A stretch of 12,854 nucleotides of DNA from an uncultured Ruminococcus sp. (GCA_937894495.1 CALCRR010000177.1:1-12854); one strand, 5' to 3'; shown: positions 1-7,644, counted from the first letter of the stretch. Notes: a model not told the origin generated them from the sequence alone. Numbers and translations: made by a program.

Positions 1-35
1 TTGCTTCTTGCTTCTAGAGGCACAGGTGGGGGAAG
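1..35 (+). repeat. Heptamer/G-cap repeat element, copy 1 (cut by window start)
   Basis: Two tandem TTGCTTC units are followed by a 21-bp cap that contains TAGAGGCAC and AGGTGGGGGAA. All 35 bases are identical to 8866-8900, and 27 bases recur inverted at 12803-12829. The array may extend to the left of the window. The cap points towards the promoter at 61-89. Confidence 0.85.
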
Positions 36-39
36 CGAG

Positions 40-57
40 CCGTCCGCCCGAGGACGG
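40..57. terminator. Short GC hairpin, possible end of an upstream transcript
   Basis: CCGTCC and GGACGG form a perfect 6-bp stem around a 6-base loop. The following bases are only mildly T-rich, so termination activity is uncertain. It lies between the repeat at 1-35 and the promoter at 61-89. Confidence 0.3.
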
Positions 58-60
58 GAC

Positions 61-89
61 TTGTAATTCTTGAAGAAATGTGCTATAAT
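61..89 (+). promoter_or_regulatory. Sigma-A promoter for the GH95-GH26-pstA-holB unit
   Basis: TTGTAA at 61-66 and TATAAT at 84-89 are separated by 17 bp, and TGC just before the -10 makes it an extended -10. The predicted start near 96 gives a leader of about 77 nt before the GH95 ATG. The leader contains AAAAG and CTTTT at 157-172, a weak 5-bp hairpin around the ribosome binding site. Confidence 0.75.
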
Positions 90-172
90 AGAGAATAATG
101 CATTGAACCGTGCGGAGGGCGGGGCTGAAGCTCACGGGCGGGATCAACTTGAAATTAAAAGGCGGTGCTTTT

Positions 173-2491
173 ATGAGCAAGAAAATGTCAGACAAGACCC
201 TTTGGTATACCTCACCTGCTGAGGACTGGAACGTGGCTTTGCCTGTGGGCAACGGCAGGATAGGCGGCATGGTTTTCGGGCAGCCGCTGGGGGAGAAGAT
301 ACAGCTCAATGAGGACTCGGTGTGGTCGGGGGGATACCGCAAAAGAAATAACCCCTCTGCTCTGCCCAACCTCGAAAGGGTGAGAGAGCTTCTGAAAAGC
401 GAAAGGATAGCCGAGGCGGAGGCTATCGTGCTTGACGCTTTCTGCGGCACCCCTGTGAACCAGAGGCACTATATGCCATTGGGCGACCTGTTTATAGCTC
501 ACTATAAAGAGAGCGAATGCGATTATGTGAGCCGCAGCCTTGACCTTGAAAGGGCTGTGTGCGAGACCGAATATAACATAGGCGGAGTTTGCTATAAGCG
601 TGAGGTCATATGCTCTGCCCCTGCACAGGTGCTGGCTGTAAGGGTAACAGCGTCGCAGAAGGGCAGCATAAGCCTTAAAATAGGCGTTGACGGCAGAGAT
701 GATTATTTTGACGATAACTCCCCCGTGAACGATACGGATATACTCTACTACGGCGGCTGCGGCTCGTCTGACGGCATAAGCTTTGCGGCTTATGTGAGAG
801 TTATCGGCAAGGGGGGCAGGGTCTGTGCCTACGGCAGCTCAATACTCACCGAGGACTGCGACGAGGTGGTCATACTTCTGGGAGCTCAGACCAGCTACAG
901 GGCGCAGGACCATAAAAAGGCAGCAGAGCTTGATGTGCTCACCGCCGCCGAGAAGGATTTTGAGGAGCTGCTGGCAGAGCATATCGCCGACTACCGCAGC
1001 TATTTTGACAGGGCGGATATCGCTCTTATTGATAACAGCGAGGGTGCGGCTGAGCTGCCCACAGATGAAAGGCTGAAGCTCGTTAAAGAGGGCAAAAAGG
1101 ATAATACTCTGGCGGCACTCTACTTCGACTTCGGTCGGTATCTTATGATATCAGCCAGCCGTGAGGGCACCCTGCCCATGAATTTGCAGGGTATCTGGAA
1201 CAAGGATATGTGGCCTGCATGGGGCTGCCGCTTCACCATAAACATCAATACCGAGATGAACTACTGGCTTGCGGAGAGCTGCAACCTTTCAGAGCTGCAC
1301 ACCCCCTTGTTTGACCATATCGAGAGAATGCGCCCCAACGGCAGAGTGACCGCAAGAGAGATGTATGACTGCGGCGGATTTGTCTGCCACCACAATACCG
1401 ATATCTGGGGCGATACAGCACCCCAGGACCTTTGGATGCCCGGTACCCAGTGGCCAATGGGTGCGGCGTGGCTCTGCACACATATATGGGAGCACTACCT
1501 GTTCACCAGGGACAAGGATTTTCTCAGGGAAAAGTATGATACCCTGAAAGAGGCTTCACGCTTTTTTGTTGATTTTCTCATAGACGACGGCAAGGGTCAG
1601 CTGGTGACCAGCCCCTCGGTATCGCCTGAGAATACCTATCTTACCCGGTCGGGCTCAAAGGGCTCGCTGTGCATGGGTCCCTCTATGGACAGCCAGATAG
1701 TCTATCTGCTGTTCACCGCTGTTATCGAGGCAGGCAGGATACTCGATACCGACCGTGAGTACGGCGAAAAGCTCGCCGCCATGAGGGACAGGCTGCCAAA
1801 GCCCGAGATAGGCAAATACGGTCAGATAAAGGAATGGGCTGTTGACTATGACGAGGTAGAGCCGGGGCACAGGCACATAAGCCAGCTTTTTGCCCTGTAC
1901 CCTGCTGATATGATATCTGTAAGAAAGACCCCCGAGCTGGCTGCGGCTGCAAGAGCGACTCTTGAAAGGCGGCTATCCCACGGGGGCGGTCACACGGGCT
2001 GGTCGAGGGCCTGGATAATCAACCACTGGGCAAGGCTTTTCGACGGCGAAAGGGTGGAGGAGAACATAGCTGCGCTGCTTTCACACTCAACCTCGGATAA
2101 TCTTTTTGATATGCACCCGCCCTTCCAGATAGACGGAAACTTCGGTGCGGCGGCAGGCATTGCCGAGGCGCTTCTGCAAAGCGAGAATAACGAGATAGTC
2201 ATTCTGCCTGCCCTGTGCCCTTCATGGAGCTCGGGGGAGTTCAGGGGGCTGAGAGCCAGGGGCGGCTTTGAGGTGAGCTGCCGCTGGGCGGAGAATAAGC
2301 CTGTGAGCCTTAAAATAAGGTCTGATGTTGATGACGAATGCAGAGTGGCTCTGCCAAAGGGCTTCAGCTCTGCCGCCGTTAAAACAAAGGGCAGCGAGAT
2401 CGCCTGCGTAAGTGAGGGCGATGTGATAGTATTCAGCGCTGCAAAGGGGCTTGAATACGAGATAGAATTTAAACGAGAGGAAAGCTTATGA
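173..2491 (+). CDS. GH95 family alpha-L-fucosidase-like glycoside hydrolase
   Basis: This 772-residue protein has the usual length for family GH95, retaining wall-less (inverting) enzymes that remove terminal alpha-L-fucose or alpha-L-galactose from glycans. Family blocks seen in order are VALPVGNGRIGGMVFG, LQGIWN, NINTEMNYW, WGDTAPQDLWMPGTQWP, SPSVSPENT, HRHISQLFALYP, GHTGWSRAW and HPPFQIDGNFG. By comparison with the Bifidobacterium enzyme AfcA, the likely catalytic residues are E486 (SPE), D654 (IDGN) and the asparagines N357 and N359. No signal peptide is visible, so it is probably cytoplasmic and acts on imported oligosaccharides. I chose ATG 173 over the upstream in-frame GTG 110 because an AAGGCGG-like ribosome site sits 7 bases before it and GTG 110 has none. 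The stop overlaps the GH26 start (ATGA), implying translational coupling. Fucosidase versus L-galactosidase specificity cannot be decided here. Confidence 0.9.
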   Translation: MSKKMSDKTLWYTSPAEDWNVALPVGNGRIGGMVFGQPLGEKIQLNEDSVWSGGYRKRNNPSALPNLERVRELLKSERIAEAEAIVLDAFCGTPVNQRHYMPLGDLFIAHYKESECDYVSRSLDLERAVCETEYNIGGVCYKREVICSAPAQVLAVRVTASQKGSISLKIGVDGRDDYFDDNSPVNDTDILYYGGCGSSDGISFAAYVRVIGKGGRVCAYGSSILTEDCDEVVILLGAQTSYRAQDHKKAAELDVLTAAEKDFEELLAEHIADYRSYFDRADIALIDNSEGAAELPTDERLKLVKEGKKDNTLAALYFDFGRYLMISASREGTLPMNLQGIWNKDMWPAWGCRFTININTEMNYWLAESCNLSELHTPLFDHIERMRPNGRVTAREMYDCGGFVCHHNTDIWGDTAPQDLWMPGTQWPMGAAWLCTHIWEHYLFTRDKDFLREKYDTLKEASRFFVDFLIDDGKGQLVTSPSVSPENTYLTRSGSKGSLCMGPSMDSQIVYLLFTAVIEAGRILDTDREYGEKLAAMRDRLPKPEIGKYGQIKEWAVDYDEVEPGHRHISQLFALYPADMISVRKTPELAAAARATLERRLSHGGGHTGWSRAWIINHWARLFDGERVEENIAALLSHSTSDNLFDMHPPFQIDGNFGAAAGIAEALLQSENNEIVILPALCPSWSSGEFRGLRARGGFEVSCRWAENKPVSLKIRSDVDDECRVALPKGFSSAAVKTKGSEIACVSEGDVIVFSAAKGLEYEIEFKREESL

Positions 2492-4293
2492 TAATAAAGC
2501 GTTTTATCGCTGCGGCTGCGGCACTTACACTGTGTGCGGGTCTGGCAGCCTGCGGTAAAGAGATAAAAAACAATAAAAACGTAAAACGCACCGACGGCGA
2601 CCGCCTTGTTACCGCCGATGAAGATACCACCGCCCAGCTGGATATCACCCCGGGGGACATCACCGAGGAAAGCGGCGGGGAGCCTGCAAAGGACAGCACC
2701 CCTGCCTATGAGGAAACGGTGATAAAGGCGGCGGCTGTAAAGTATGCGGAGTTTGACGAGAGCTACAACGCCGAGAGCGGAGTTCTGGCAGGCACTGCCG
2801 CGGTGCTTGATGAACGTGAGGGCTTTGAGGGCACAGGATATGTAAGCGGCATGACCGCCGAGACCGACTGGGAGATAAGCTTTGACCTGCCCGGCGAGCA
2901 GTATTACAACATAACCCTTGTGGTGGCAAGCGACGAGCCTGTTAAAAACGGCATTTCGGTAAACGGCGTAAAGCTCAGCGAATTTACCACCATCGGCAGG
3001 GGGGATTTTGAAGCCTGCACCTTTAAAAACCTGCTGCTTGAAAAGGGGGTCAACAAGATATCGGTCATTCCCGAAGATGGCGGTGTGGATATCGACAGCG
3101 TTCAGGTGACTGCCAGCGAGGATATCGAGAAGCTTGATCTTACCCTGCCCTCCCCTGCGCTTTCGGACAAGAGTGCTGAGTATAACGCAAAGGCGCTGTA
3201 TAAATACCTTTGCGACAGCTTCGGCAGCAGCGTGCAGCTGGGGCAGTATGACACCATAGGCACATCTTATGAGAGCGACCTGGTATACACCATAACGGGC
3301 AAATACCCAGCCATACGCTTCGGCGACCTTATGCAGACCACCTTCGGCGAGGACTACGCCGACAACGTCACCGCCGAGCTTGAAGCTGCCAGGCAGTGGA
3401 GCGAAAACGGCGGCATAGTGGGCTATATGTGGAACTGGACCTCACCCATAGACAAGGAGAACACCGACAGCATTTATGCCGAGGTATCAACCTTTGACCT
3501 TTCAAGGGCTGTTACCAAGGAGGCTGTGGCTTCGATGAAGATAGAGGACATAGCCCAGCTTTACAGGGATAAAAAGATAAACGCCGAGACGGTAAAGCTG
3601 ATACAGGATATCGACACCGTTTCGGAAAAGCTGAAGGTGCTGAGAGACGAGGGCATAGCTGTTTTGTGGCGGCCCATGCAGGAAGCCAGCAACGGCTACT
3701 ACTGGTGGGGCTGCGATGAAGAGTCATACAAATGGGCATGGCAGCTTATGTACACCCGTATGACCTCACTCCACGGGCTGCACAACCTTATCTGGGTGTG
3801 GTCGGCGCAGAATGCCAACTGGTATGTGGGGGACGAATACTGCGATATACTGTCGGTAGACGTATACAGCGACAGCGGCAGCAGGGACGCACAGGTAAAC
3901 TCGCTGCTGTATCTGCAAAGCATTAGCCCGGGCAAGCCCATAGCTATGAGCGAGTGCGGCAGCTTCCCCGATATACAGAGCATTGCTGATGAAAAGGCTA
4001 TGTGGTCATACATAGGTCAGTGGGGGGGCAATTTCATGGTGGACGACCGGGGCAGGCTTTCGGAGGAATACAACACCGCCGCCCAGCTCATAACCATGTA
4101 CAATAACGACCTTACCGTAACAAGGGACGAGCTCCCCGACTTTTTATCATTCGCCCAGCAGGTAAAGACGGAGGAAGAAGCCAGGGCTAAAGAGGAAGCC
4201 GCCAAAAAAGCCAGGGCTGCCGAAAGCGAAGCGGACAGTGAAGCTCAGGCTGAGGACGCCGCCGAGGACGCCGCCGAAGATACACAGGAATGA
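2488..4293 (+). CDS. Secreted lipoprotein with CBM35-like domain and GH26 catalytic domain (beta-mannanase-like)
   Basis: The 601-residue protein begins with a lipoprotein signal peptide (lipobox LAAC, acylated C22). A polar acidic linker runs to about residue 80, a CBM35-like beta-sandwich covers about 84-208, and a GH26 domain covers about 226-555. GH26 enzymes usually cleave beta-1,4-mannan; some cleave mixed-linkage glucan or beta-1,3-xylan. The probable acid/base is E399 in WRPMQEASNGYYWWG and the nucleophile E489 in AMSECGSFPD; LGQYDT and HNLIWVWS also fit the family. Two normally histidine positions differ: WNW (N316) instead of WHW, and MQE (Q398) instead of LHE, so activity or specificity may be altered. 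The last 45 residues are a charged Ala/Glu/Asp tail with DNA-level repeats of GACGCCGCCGAG. An AGAGGAAAG ribosome site lies inside the end of the GH95 gene. It probably acts outside the cell, anchored to the membrane. Confidence 0.88.
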   Translation: MIIKRFIAAAAALTLCAGLAACGKEIKNNKNVKRTDGDRLVTADEDTTAQLDITPGDITEESGGEPAKDSTPAYEETVIKAAAVKYAEFDESYNAESGVLAGTAAVLDEREGFEGTGYVSGMTAETDWEISFDLPGEQYYNITLVVASDEPVKNGISVNGVKLSEFTTIGRGDFEACTFKNLLLEKGVNKISVIPEDGGVDIDSVQVTASEDIEKLDLTLPSPALSDKSAEYNAKALYKYLCDSFGSSVQLGQYDTIGTSYESDLVYTITGKYPAIRFGDLMQTTFGEDYADNVTAELEAARQWSENGGIVGYMWNWTSPIDKENTDSIYAEVSTFDLSRAVTKEAVASMKIEDIAQLYRDKKINAETVKLIQDIDTVSEKLKVLRDEGIAVLWRPMQEASNGYYWWGCDEESYKWAWQLMYTRMTSLHGLHNLIWVWSAQNANWYVGDEYCDILSVDVYSDSGSRDAQVNSLLYLQSISPGKPIAMSECGSFPDIQSIADEKAMWSYIGQWGGNFMVDDRGRLSEEYNTAAQLITMYNNDLTVTRDELPDFLSFAQQVKTEEEARAKEEAAKKARAAESEADSEAQAEDAAEDAAEDTQE

Positions 4294-4315
4294 TACATCA
4301 CAGGAGACTGAAACC

Positions 4316-4639
4316 ATGAAATTAGTATATGCGATAGTAAATAACGACGACACCTATGCAGTGAACAAGGGCTTGCAGAAGGCAGGCATAAGAGCCACAA
4401 AGCTGTCCTCGACAGGGGGCTTTCTCATGGCAGGCAACACCACATTTATGATATGCTGCGATGATGAAGCAGTGGACACGGTCATTCAGGTGCTCAAAGA
4501 GCATTCACGCAAGAGAAAGCAGTTTGTGCCGTCCTCAACGGTAATGGGGCCTGACGGCGGGCAGTCCTTCCCTGTGGAGGTGGCTATCGGGGGCGCGACC
4601 ATATTTGTCACCGATATCGAGCGGTTTGAGCAGGTCTGA
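4316..4639 (+). CDS. pstA: PstA, cyclic-di-AMP receptor protein (DUF970 / YaaQ family)
   Basis: This 107-residue PII-like protein matches Bacillus subtilis YaaQ (DarA) and Staphylococcus PstA in length. The conserved segment KLSSTGGFLMAGNTTFM near residues 28-44 carries the TGGFL and GNTT motifs that form the c-di-AMP pocket at trimer interfaces. Such proteins bind cyclic-di-AMP and are thought to pass the signal to a still unclear target. The reading frame is open 78 bases upstream, but ATG 4316 is preferred because AGGAG lies 9 bases before it and the family begins M-K-L. It starts 22 bases after the GH26 stop and ends 5 bases before holB. In B. subtilis the order is tmk-yaaQ-yaaR-holB; here tmk and yaaR are absent and glycosidase genes precede it. 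Confidence 0.92.
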   Translation: MKLVYAIVNNDDTYAVNKGLQKAGIRATKLSSTGGFLMAGNTTFMICCDDEAVDTVIQVLKEHSRKRKQFVPSSTVMGPDGGQSFPVEVAIGGATIFVTDIERFEQV

Positions 4640-4644
4640 TAAGC

Positions 4645-5625
4645 ATGAAGATATACGGCAACAGTCAGGTCATCGGCATTACTGCCGAAATGGTGCGCAA
4701 GGGCAGAGAGCCCCATTCGCTGATGATCCACGGCGAAAAGGGGCTGGGCAAAAAGGCTATGGCTAAATATATAGCCGCCCAGCTGATGTGTGAAAAGCAC
4801 ACCGGCACCCCCTGCGGACGGTGCAGAGCCTGCACCATGCTAAACCACGGCGCCCACCCCGACTTTATCACTGCGGCATCAAACGAAAAGGGCAACTATC
4901 TGGTGGAGGACATAAGGGAACAGATAGTAAGCGACGCTGTGGTAATGCCCAACGAGGGGGATATAAAGGTCTATGTGATACCCGACCTTGACCTGTCCAC
5001 CATAACCTCGGTACAGGTGCAGAACATTCTGTTAAAGCTGATAGAAGAGCCCCCCGACCACACTGCGCTGATACTCACTGCCCGAAGCAAGGAGATATTC
5101 CTGCCCACCATAATATCACGCTGCCTGTGCCTTGGTGCGGTGAGCGTTACCGAGCAGGAGAGCGGCGAGTATTTGCAGGAGAATTTCCCCGAAGCGTCGG
5201 CGCAGGAGATAGGCGATGCCGTAAGGGCAGGGCACGGCAACATCGGCAGGTGCAGGGACTATCTTGAAAAGGGCAGCTTTTACGCCGCAGCGGTCTTAGC
5301 AGGCAGGCTTGCCGGGGCTTACATAACAGGCAGCGAGTATGAGATGTTAAAGGCGCTGTCCTCAGAGAGCAAAAAGCCTGTTATCAGGGAGAGCATTTAT
5401 CTGCTTTCGGAGATAGTAAGGGACGCAGGTGTGCTGGCTTCAAACGGCAAAACATCGCCCATGATAAGCTGCGACAGCACCGCCGCCGCCGAGATATCCC
5501 GAAGGCTCACCCCCTCAATGAGTGCAGGGCTTTACGACACCCTGACCTCATACGTGCGCAGGATAGATGCAAACTGCAATCTGACCTTAGCGGTAAGCAG
5601 TCTCTGCGCAGAGCTTAGCCTCTAG
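4645..5625 (+). CDS. holB: DNA polymerase III delta-prime subunit (clamp loader)
   Basis: The 326-residue protein is a clamp-loader AAA+ subunit that helps load the beta sliding clamp. Visible features are a Walker-A-like GEKGLGKKA (about residues 30-38), a zinc-module cysteine set (C49, C57, C60, C63, then HGAHPDF), a sensor/Walker-B-region segment KVYVIPDLD, NILLKLIEEPPDH, and the SRC motif at 158-160 carrying the putative arginine finger. The C-terminal collar domain is divergent. No convincing ribosome site precedes ATG 4645; the pstA stop lies 5 bases upstream, so translational coupling is likely. The final codons for Ser-Leu and the TAG stop fall inside the start of a heptamer repeat (5618-5652), so the extreme C terminus appears to have been supplied by the repeat. 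Confidence 0.88.
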   Translation: MKIYGNSQVIGITAEMVRKGREPHSLMIHGEKGLGKKAMAKYIAAQLMCEKHTGTPCGRCRACTMLNHGAHPDFITAASNEKGNYLVEDIREQIVSDAVVMPNEGDIKVYVIPDLDLSTITSVQVQNILLKLIEEPPDHTALILTARSKEIFLPTIISRCLCLGAVSVTEQESGEYLQENFPEASAQEIGDAVRAGHGNIGRCRDYLEKGSFYAAAVLAGRLAGAYITGSEYEMLKALSSESKKPVIRESIYLLSEIVRDAGVLASNGKTSPMISCDSTAAAEISRRLTPSMSAGLYDTLTSYVRRIDANCNLTLAVSSLCAELSL

Positions 5626-5652
5626 AGGCAAGAGGCAAGAGGCAAGAAGCAA
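5618..5652 (-). repeat. Heptamer repeat element, copy 2 (inverted, truncated cap)
   Basis: GCCTCTA, the innermost part of the cap, is followed by GAGGCAA three times and GAAGCAA once (5625-5652). The orientation is opposite to 1-35. The holB stop codon TAG at 5623-5625 spans the junction between cap remnant and array. The G-rich part of the cap is missing. Confidence 0.85.
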
Positions 5653-5658
5653 GAAAAG

Positions 5659-5678
5659 GTGCGCCTGCGGCGGCGCAC
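5659..5678. terminator. GC-rich hairpin downstream of holB
   Basis: GTGCGCC and GGCGCAC form a 7-bp perfect stem around a 6-base loop. No T-run follows, so it may support the stronger hairpin at 5695 rather than terminate by itself. Confidence 0.4.
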
Positions 5679-5694
5679 AGTTATAATTGCAATA

Positions 5695-5732
5695 CAAAAG
5701 GCGAAGAGCTTATCTGTGCTCTCCGCCTTTTG
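5695..5732. terminator. Bidirectional rho-independent terminator between holB and htrA
   Basis: CAAAAGGCG pairs perfectly with CGCCTTTTG, and inside this AGAGC pairs with GCTCT around an 8-base loop. The stem has T-runs on both sides when read on either strand. It lies between convergent holB and htrA and can serve both. Confidence 0.8.
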
Positions 5733-5785
5733 CGTTTTGTTGACTCGTGGAATTTATTGAGATGGTTTGAAAAATACTTTATCCT

Positions 5786-7249
5786 TTAAAATCCGCCGTA
5801 GAAACCGAAGGGGTTGAAGTAGTTGTAGCCGTCGCCGTAATCGTTGTAGCCGTTATAGCCATTGGTGGAGCCGTTGTCGTCATTATCGTCCGAGCTCTGC
5901 TCGCCTGTTGACTCGCCCAGGACCACTTCAAGGTCGATCTTCTTGCCGTTTCTGTACACTGTAAGAGTTACGGTATCTCCCGGCTTGAAGCTGTTTTTTA
6001 CCTCGTTGAGCTCGCTAATGCCGCTGACGATGGTATCGTTGATAGCTATGATGATATCGTTCTGCTGTACGCCTGCTTCATCTGCGCCGCTGCCCTCTGT
6101 TACCTCAGCCACCATAAAGCCCTGGGGTATGCCGTAGTATGTGGAATATGCTGTAGTTACATCTGTGCCTGTTATGCCGAGGCTGGGTCTGCCTGTAACA
6201 TAGCCGTTCTCCATAAGGTCGGTGATTATCGGCAGGGCGTCGTCAATGGGTATCGCAAAGCCCAGACCCTCAACAGAAGATGAAGCCACCTTTGCAGAGG
6301 TTATGCCTATTACCTGACCGTATGCGTTGATAAGCGCACCGCCCGAGTTACCGCTGTTGATAGAAGCGTCCGTCTGGAACACCTTCATGGTGATATCCTC
6401 AACGGTTATAGTTCTGTCCTTGGCGGAGATTATGCCTGTGGTGGCAGTGTTTGCAAGGTCAAGTCCCAGGGGGTTGCCTATTACAATTGCAAGCTCGCCC
6501 ACTCTTACGTCCTCGCTCTTACCTATCTCAGCCTTTACAAGGCCTGTTTTGTCTATTTTCAGCACTGCGATATCAGTCTGCTCGTCGCTGCCCACCTTTT
6601 CGGCGGTTATGGTCAGGTTCTCCTCGTCCTCTTCCTCGTCGCCCTCGCTGTAATATGTGGGGAGGACTACCGAGATAGACTCAGCCCCCTCGATAACGTG
6701 GGCGTTGGTGATGATGTAGCCGTCCTCACTGAGGATTATGCCCGAGCCTGTTGCTATGCCCTGGCTGGTTATGCAGGTTATGCCCACCACCGAGGGTGAT
6801 ACCTTGTCGATAACATCAGGTATCGACATTGCGTCAGCAGGAGCTGCCAGCTGTTCAAGGGTAGGCAGGTCCTCTCTGTTAATGGTAGAAGCAGCCTCAG
6901 AGGAGCTTGAGTCCTTAGCGGAGCTCTTTGAAACGTTAGACTGGCTGCTGCCTGTCTCCACCAGGTTTTTGCCTGTTACCAGCTTATAGCCCACGATAGA
7001 GGTTGTGCCGATAGCCGCAGCGCAGAGGATAGCCATTGTGCCTGTAAGTATTTTTTTGCCCACCGTCTTTTTAGGCTTTGCAGGGCTGTAGGAAAACTCG
7101 TTCATAGCGTTCTCGGGGTAGCCCTGGGGGCGTGCGCCGTAGTAATAGCCGTTGGCGCCGTTCATATTCTGCCGGGGCTGCTCATTCCCGGTGTGTCTTT
7201 GGGTCTCAGGCTCATTCTGATAGCCGCTGAAGTTATTGAATTCATTCAT
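5786..7249 (-). CDS. htrA: Membrane-anchored HtrA/DegP-family serine protease with PDZ domain
   Basis: This 487-residue protein is a trypsin-like quality-control protease of the cell envelope. A hydrophilic N-terminal region of about 60 residues (rich in N, Q, G, Y) precedes one membrane segment at about 66-89, so the protease domain faces outside. The catalytic triad is H184 (TNAHVIEG), D226 (TDIAVLKI) and S302 (NSGNSGGAL). One PDZ domain spans about 358-446. Odd parts are an acidic insertion, SEGDEEEDEEN at 201-211, and a C-terminal tail of about 35 residues rich in N, G, Y and D. Start ATG 7249 has a perfect GGAGGT site 8 bases upstream (7258-7263). It is a single-gene unit, convergent with holB and divergent from the ZIP gene. 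The protein exact substrate is unknown; the family call is very secure. Confidence 0.95.
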   Translation of the reverse strand: MNEFNNFSGYQNEPETQRHTGNEQPRQNMNGANGYYYGARPQGYPENAMNEFSYSPAKPKKTVGKKILTGTMAILCAAAIGTTSIVGYKLVTGKNLVETGSSQSNVSKSSAKDSSSSEAASTINREDLPTLEQLAAPADAMSIPDVIDKVSPSVVGITCITSQGIATGSGIILSEDGYIITNAHVIEGAESISVVLPTYYSEGDEEEDEENLTITAEKVGSDEQTDIAVLKIDKTGLVKAEIGKSEDVRVGELAIVIGNPLGLDLANTATTGIISAKDRTITVEDITMKVFQTDASINSGNSGGALINAYGQVIGITSAKVASSSVEGLGFAIPIDDALPIITDLMENGYVTGRPSLGITGTDVTTAYSTYYGIPQGFMVAEVTEGSGADEAGVQQNDIIIAINDTIVSGISELNEVKNSFKPGDTVTLTVYRNGKKIDLEVVLGESTGEQSSDDNDDNGSTNGYNGYNDYGDGYNYFNPFGFYGGF

Positions 7250-7342
7250 GGTTTTTTACCTCCGTTACCGAAATTTTTTATTTCAGCGCAGGCACCGGGA
7301 GTCGCCCCGATGTTCACGTTGTCTTTGTTTTCTATACTTAAT

Positions 7343-7371
7343 ATTATAGCTTTTAATGTGATAATTATATG
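7343..7371 (-). promoter_or_regulatory. Possible htrA promoter
   Basis: Read on the minus strand, a perfect TATAAT lies at 7348-7343. At 17-bp spacing the -35 would be CATATA, which is poor. A second minus-strand TATAAT lies at 7369-7364, also without a good -35. The leader to the htrA start would be about 85 nt. Confidence 0.35.
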
Positions 7372-7524
7372 ATGGATTGCGAAAGTTTTTATGTTTTTAT
7401 GGAGTATTTTTGCTCATACACGGCGCACTTTTTATTCACTTTGCTTCATTAATTTAACATAAGCAGTTATGCACAATGTATAGCTAACGGTCAGCTTTTC
7501 GGTGAAAATACATAAAAATAACGA

Positions 7525-7553
7525 TTGACAAACAGGTGGCGGGGTGGTATAAT
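7525..7553 (+). promoter_or_regulatory. Perfect consensus sigma-A promoter of the ZIP transporter gene
   Basis: TTGACA at 7525-7530 and TATAAT at 7548-7553 are separated by exactly 17 bp, with TGG just before the -10. The predicted start is near 7560. Such a strong promoter suggests that expression is set by repression, in line with the overlapping palindrome. Confidence 0.85.
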
Positions 7554-7557
7554 AAAG

Positions 7558-7578
7558 TTAGGTTAGTTTACACTAACC
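7558..7578. promoter_or_regulatory. Palindromic operator candidate over the ZIP gene start site (DtxR/IdeR-like half-sites)
   Basis: GGTTAGT (7561-7567) and ACTAACC (7572-7578) are perfect 7-bp inverted arms around TTAC; 16 of 18 bases are symmetric. The left side, TTAGGTTAG at 7558-7566, equals the half-site of the known DtxR/IdeR box, though arm spacing is wider than in that box. The position over the predicted transcription start would allow repression by a metal-sensing regulator. That role is inferred. Confidence 0.55.
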
Positions 7579-7589
7579 CACTGGCACCC

Positions 7590-7623
7590 TAACGACTAGC
7601 GACTAGCGGCTTAGGTGGGGGAA
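7590..7623 (+). repeat. Heptamer/G-cap repeat element, TAGCGAC family
   Basis: Three heptamers (TAACGAC, TAGCGAC, TAGCGGC; 7590-7610) are followed by TTAGGTGGGGGAA. The AGGTGGGGGAA part at 7613-7623 equals that in the caps at 1-35 and 8880-8900, but the heptamer is unrelated. CCTAA and TTAGG bracket the array and could pair. It lies in the ZIP mRNA leader, ending 5 bases before the AAGGAG site. Confidence 0.6.
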
Positions 7624-7644
7624 TTAAAAGGAGATGAAACGATA

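Larger units (their letters stand above)
7250..7644. other. Divergent intergenic region between htrA and the ZIP transporter gene
   Basis: This gene-free stretch of 395 bp holds the htrA ribosome site and a likely minus-strand promoter on the left. An AT-rich segment (about 7320-7520) has no recognised signal beyond weak -10 candidates. On the right are the consensus ZIP promoter, its palindrome, and a heptamer/G-cap element. Confidence 0.7.

Noticed and set aside
110..172. GTG 110 as the start of the GH95 gene
   Set aside because: It lacks a ribosome site, lies only about 14 nt after the predicted transcription start, and adds 21 residues with no family match; ATG 173 is better placed.
5618..5652. 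CRISPR array
   Set aside because: The repeat is only 7 bp with no spacers between units, and there are no cas genes.
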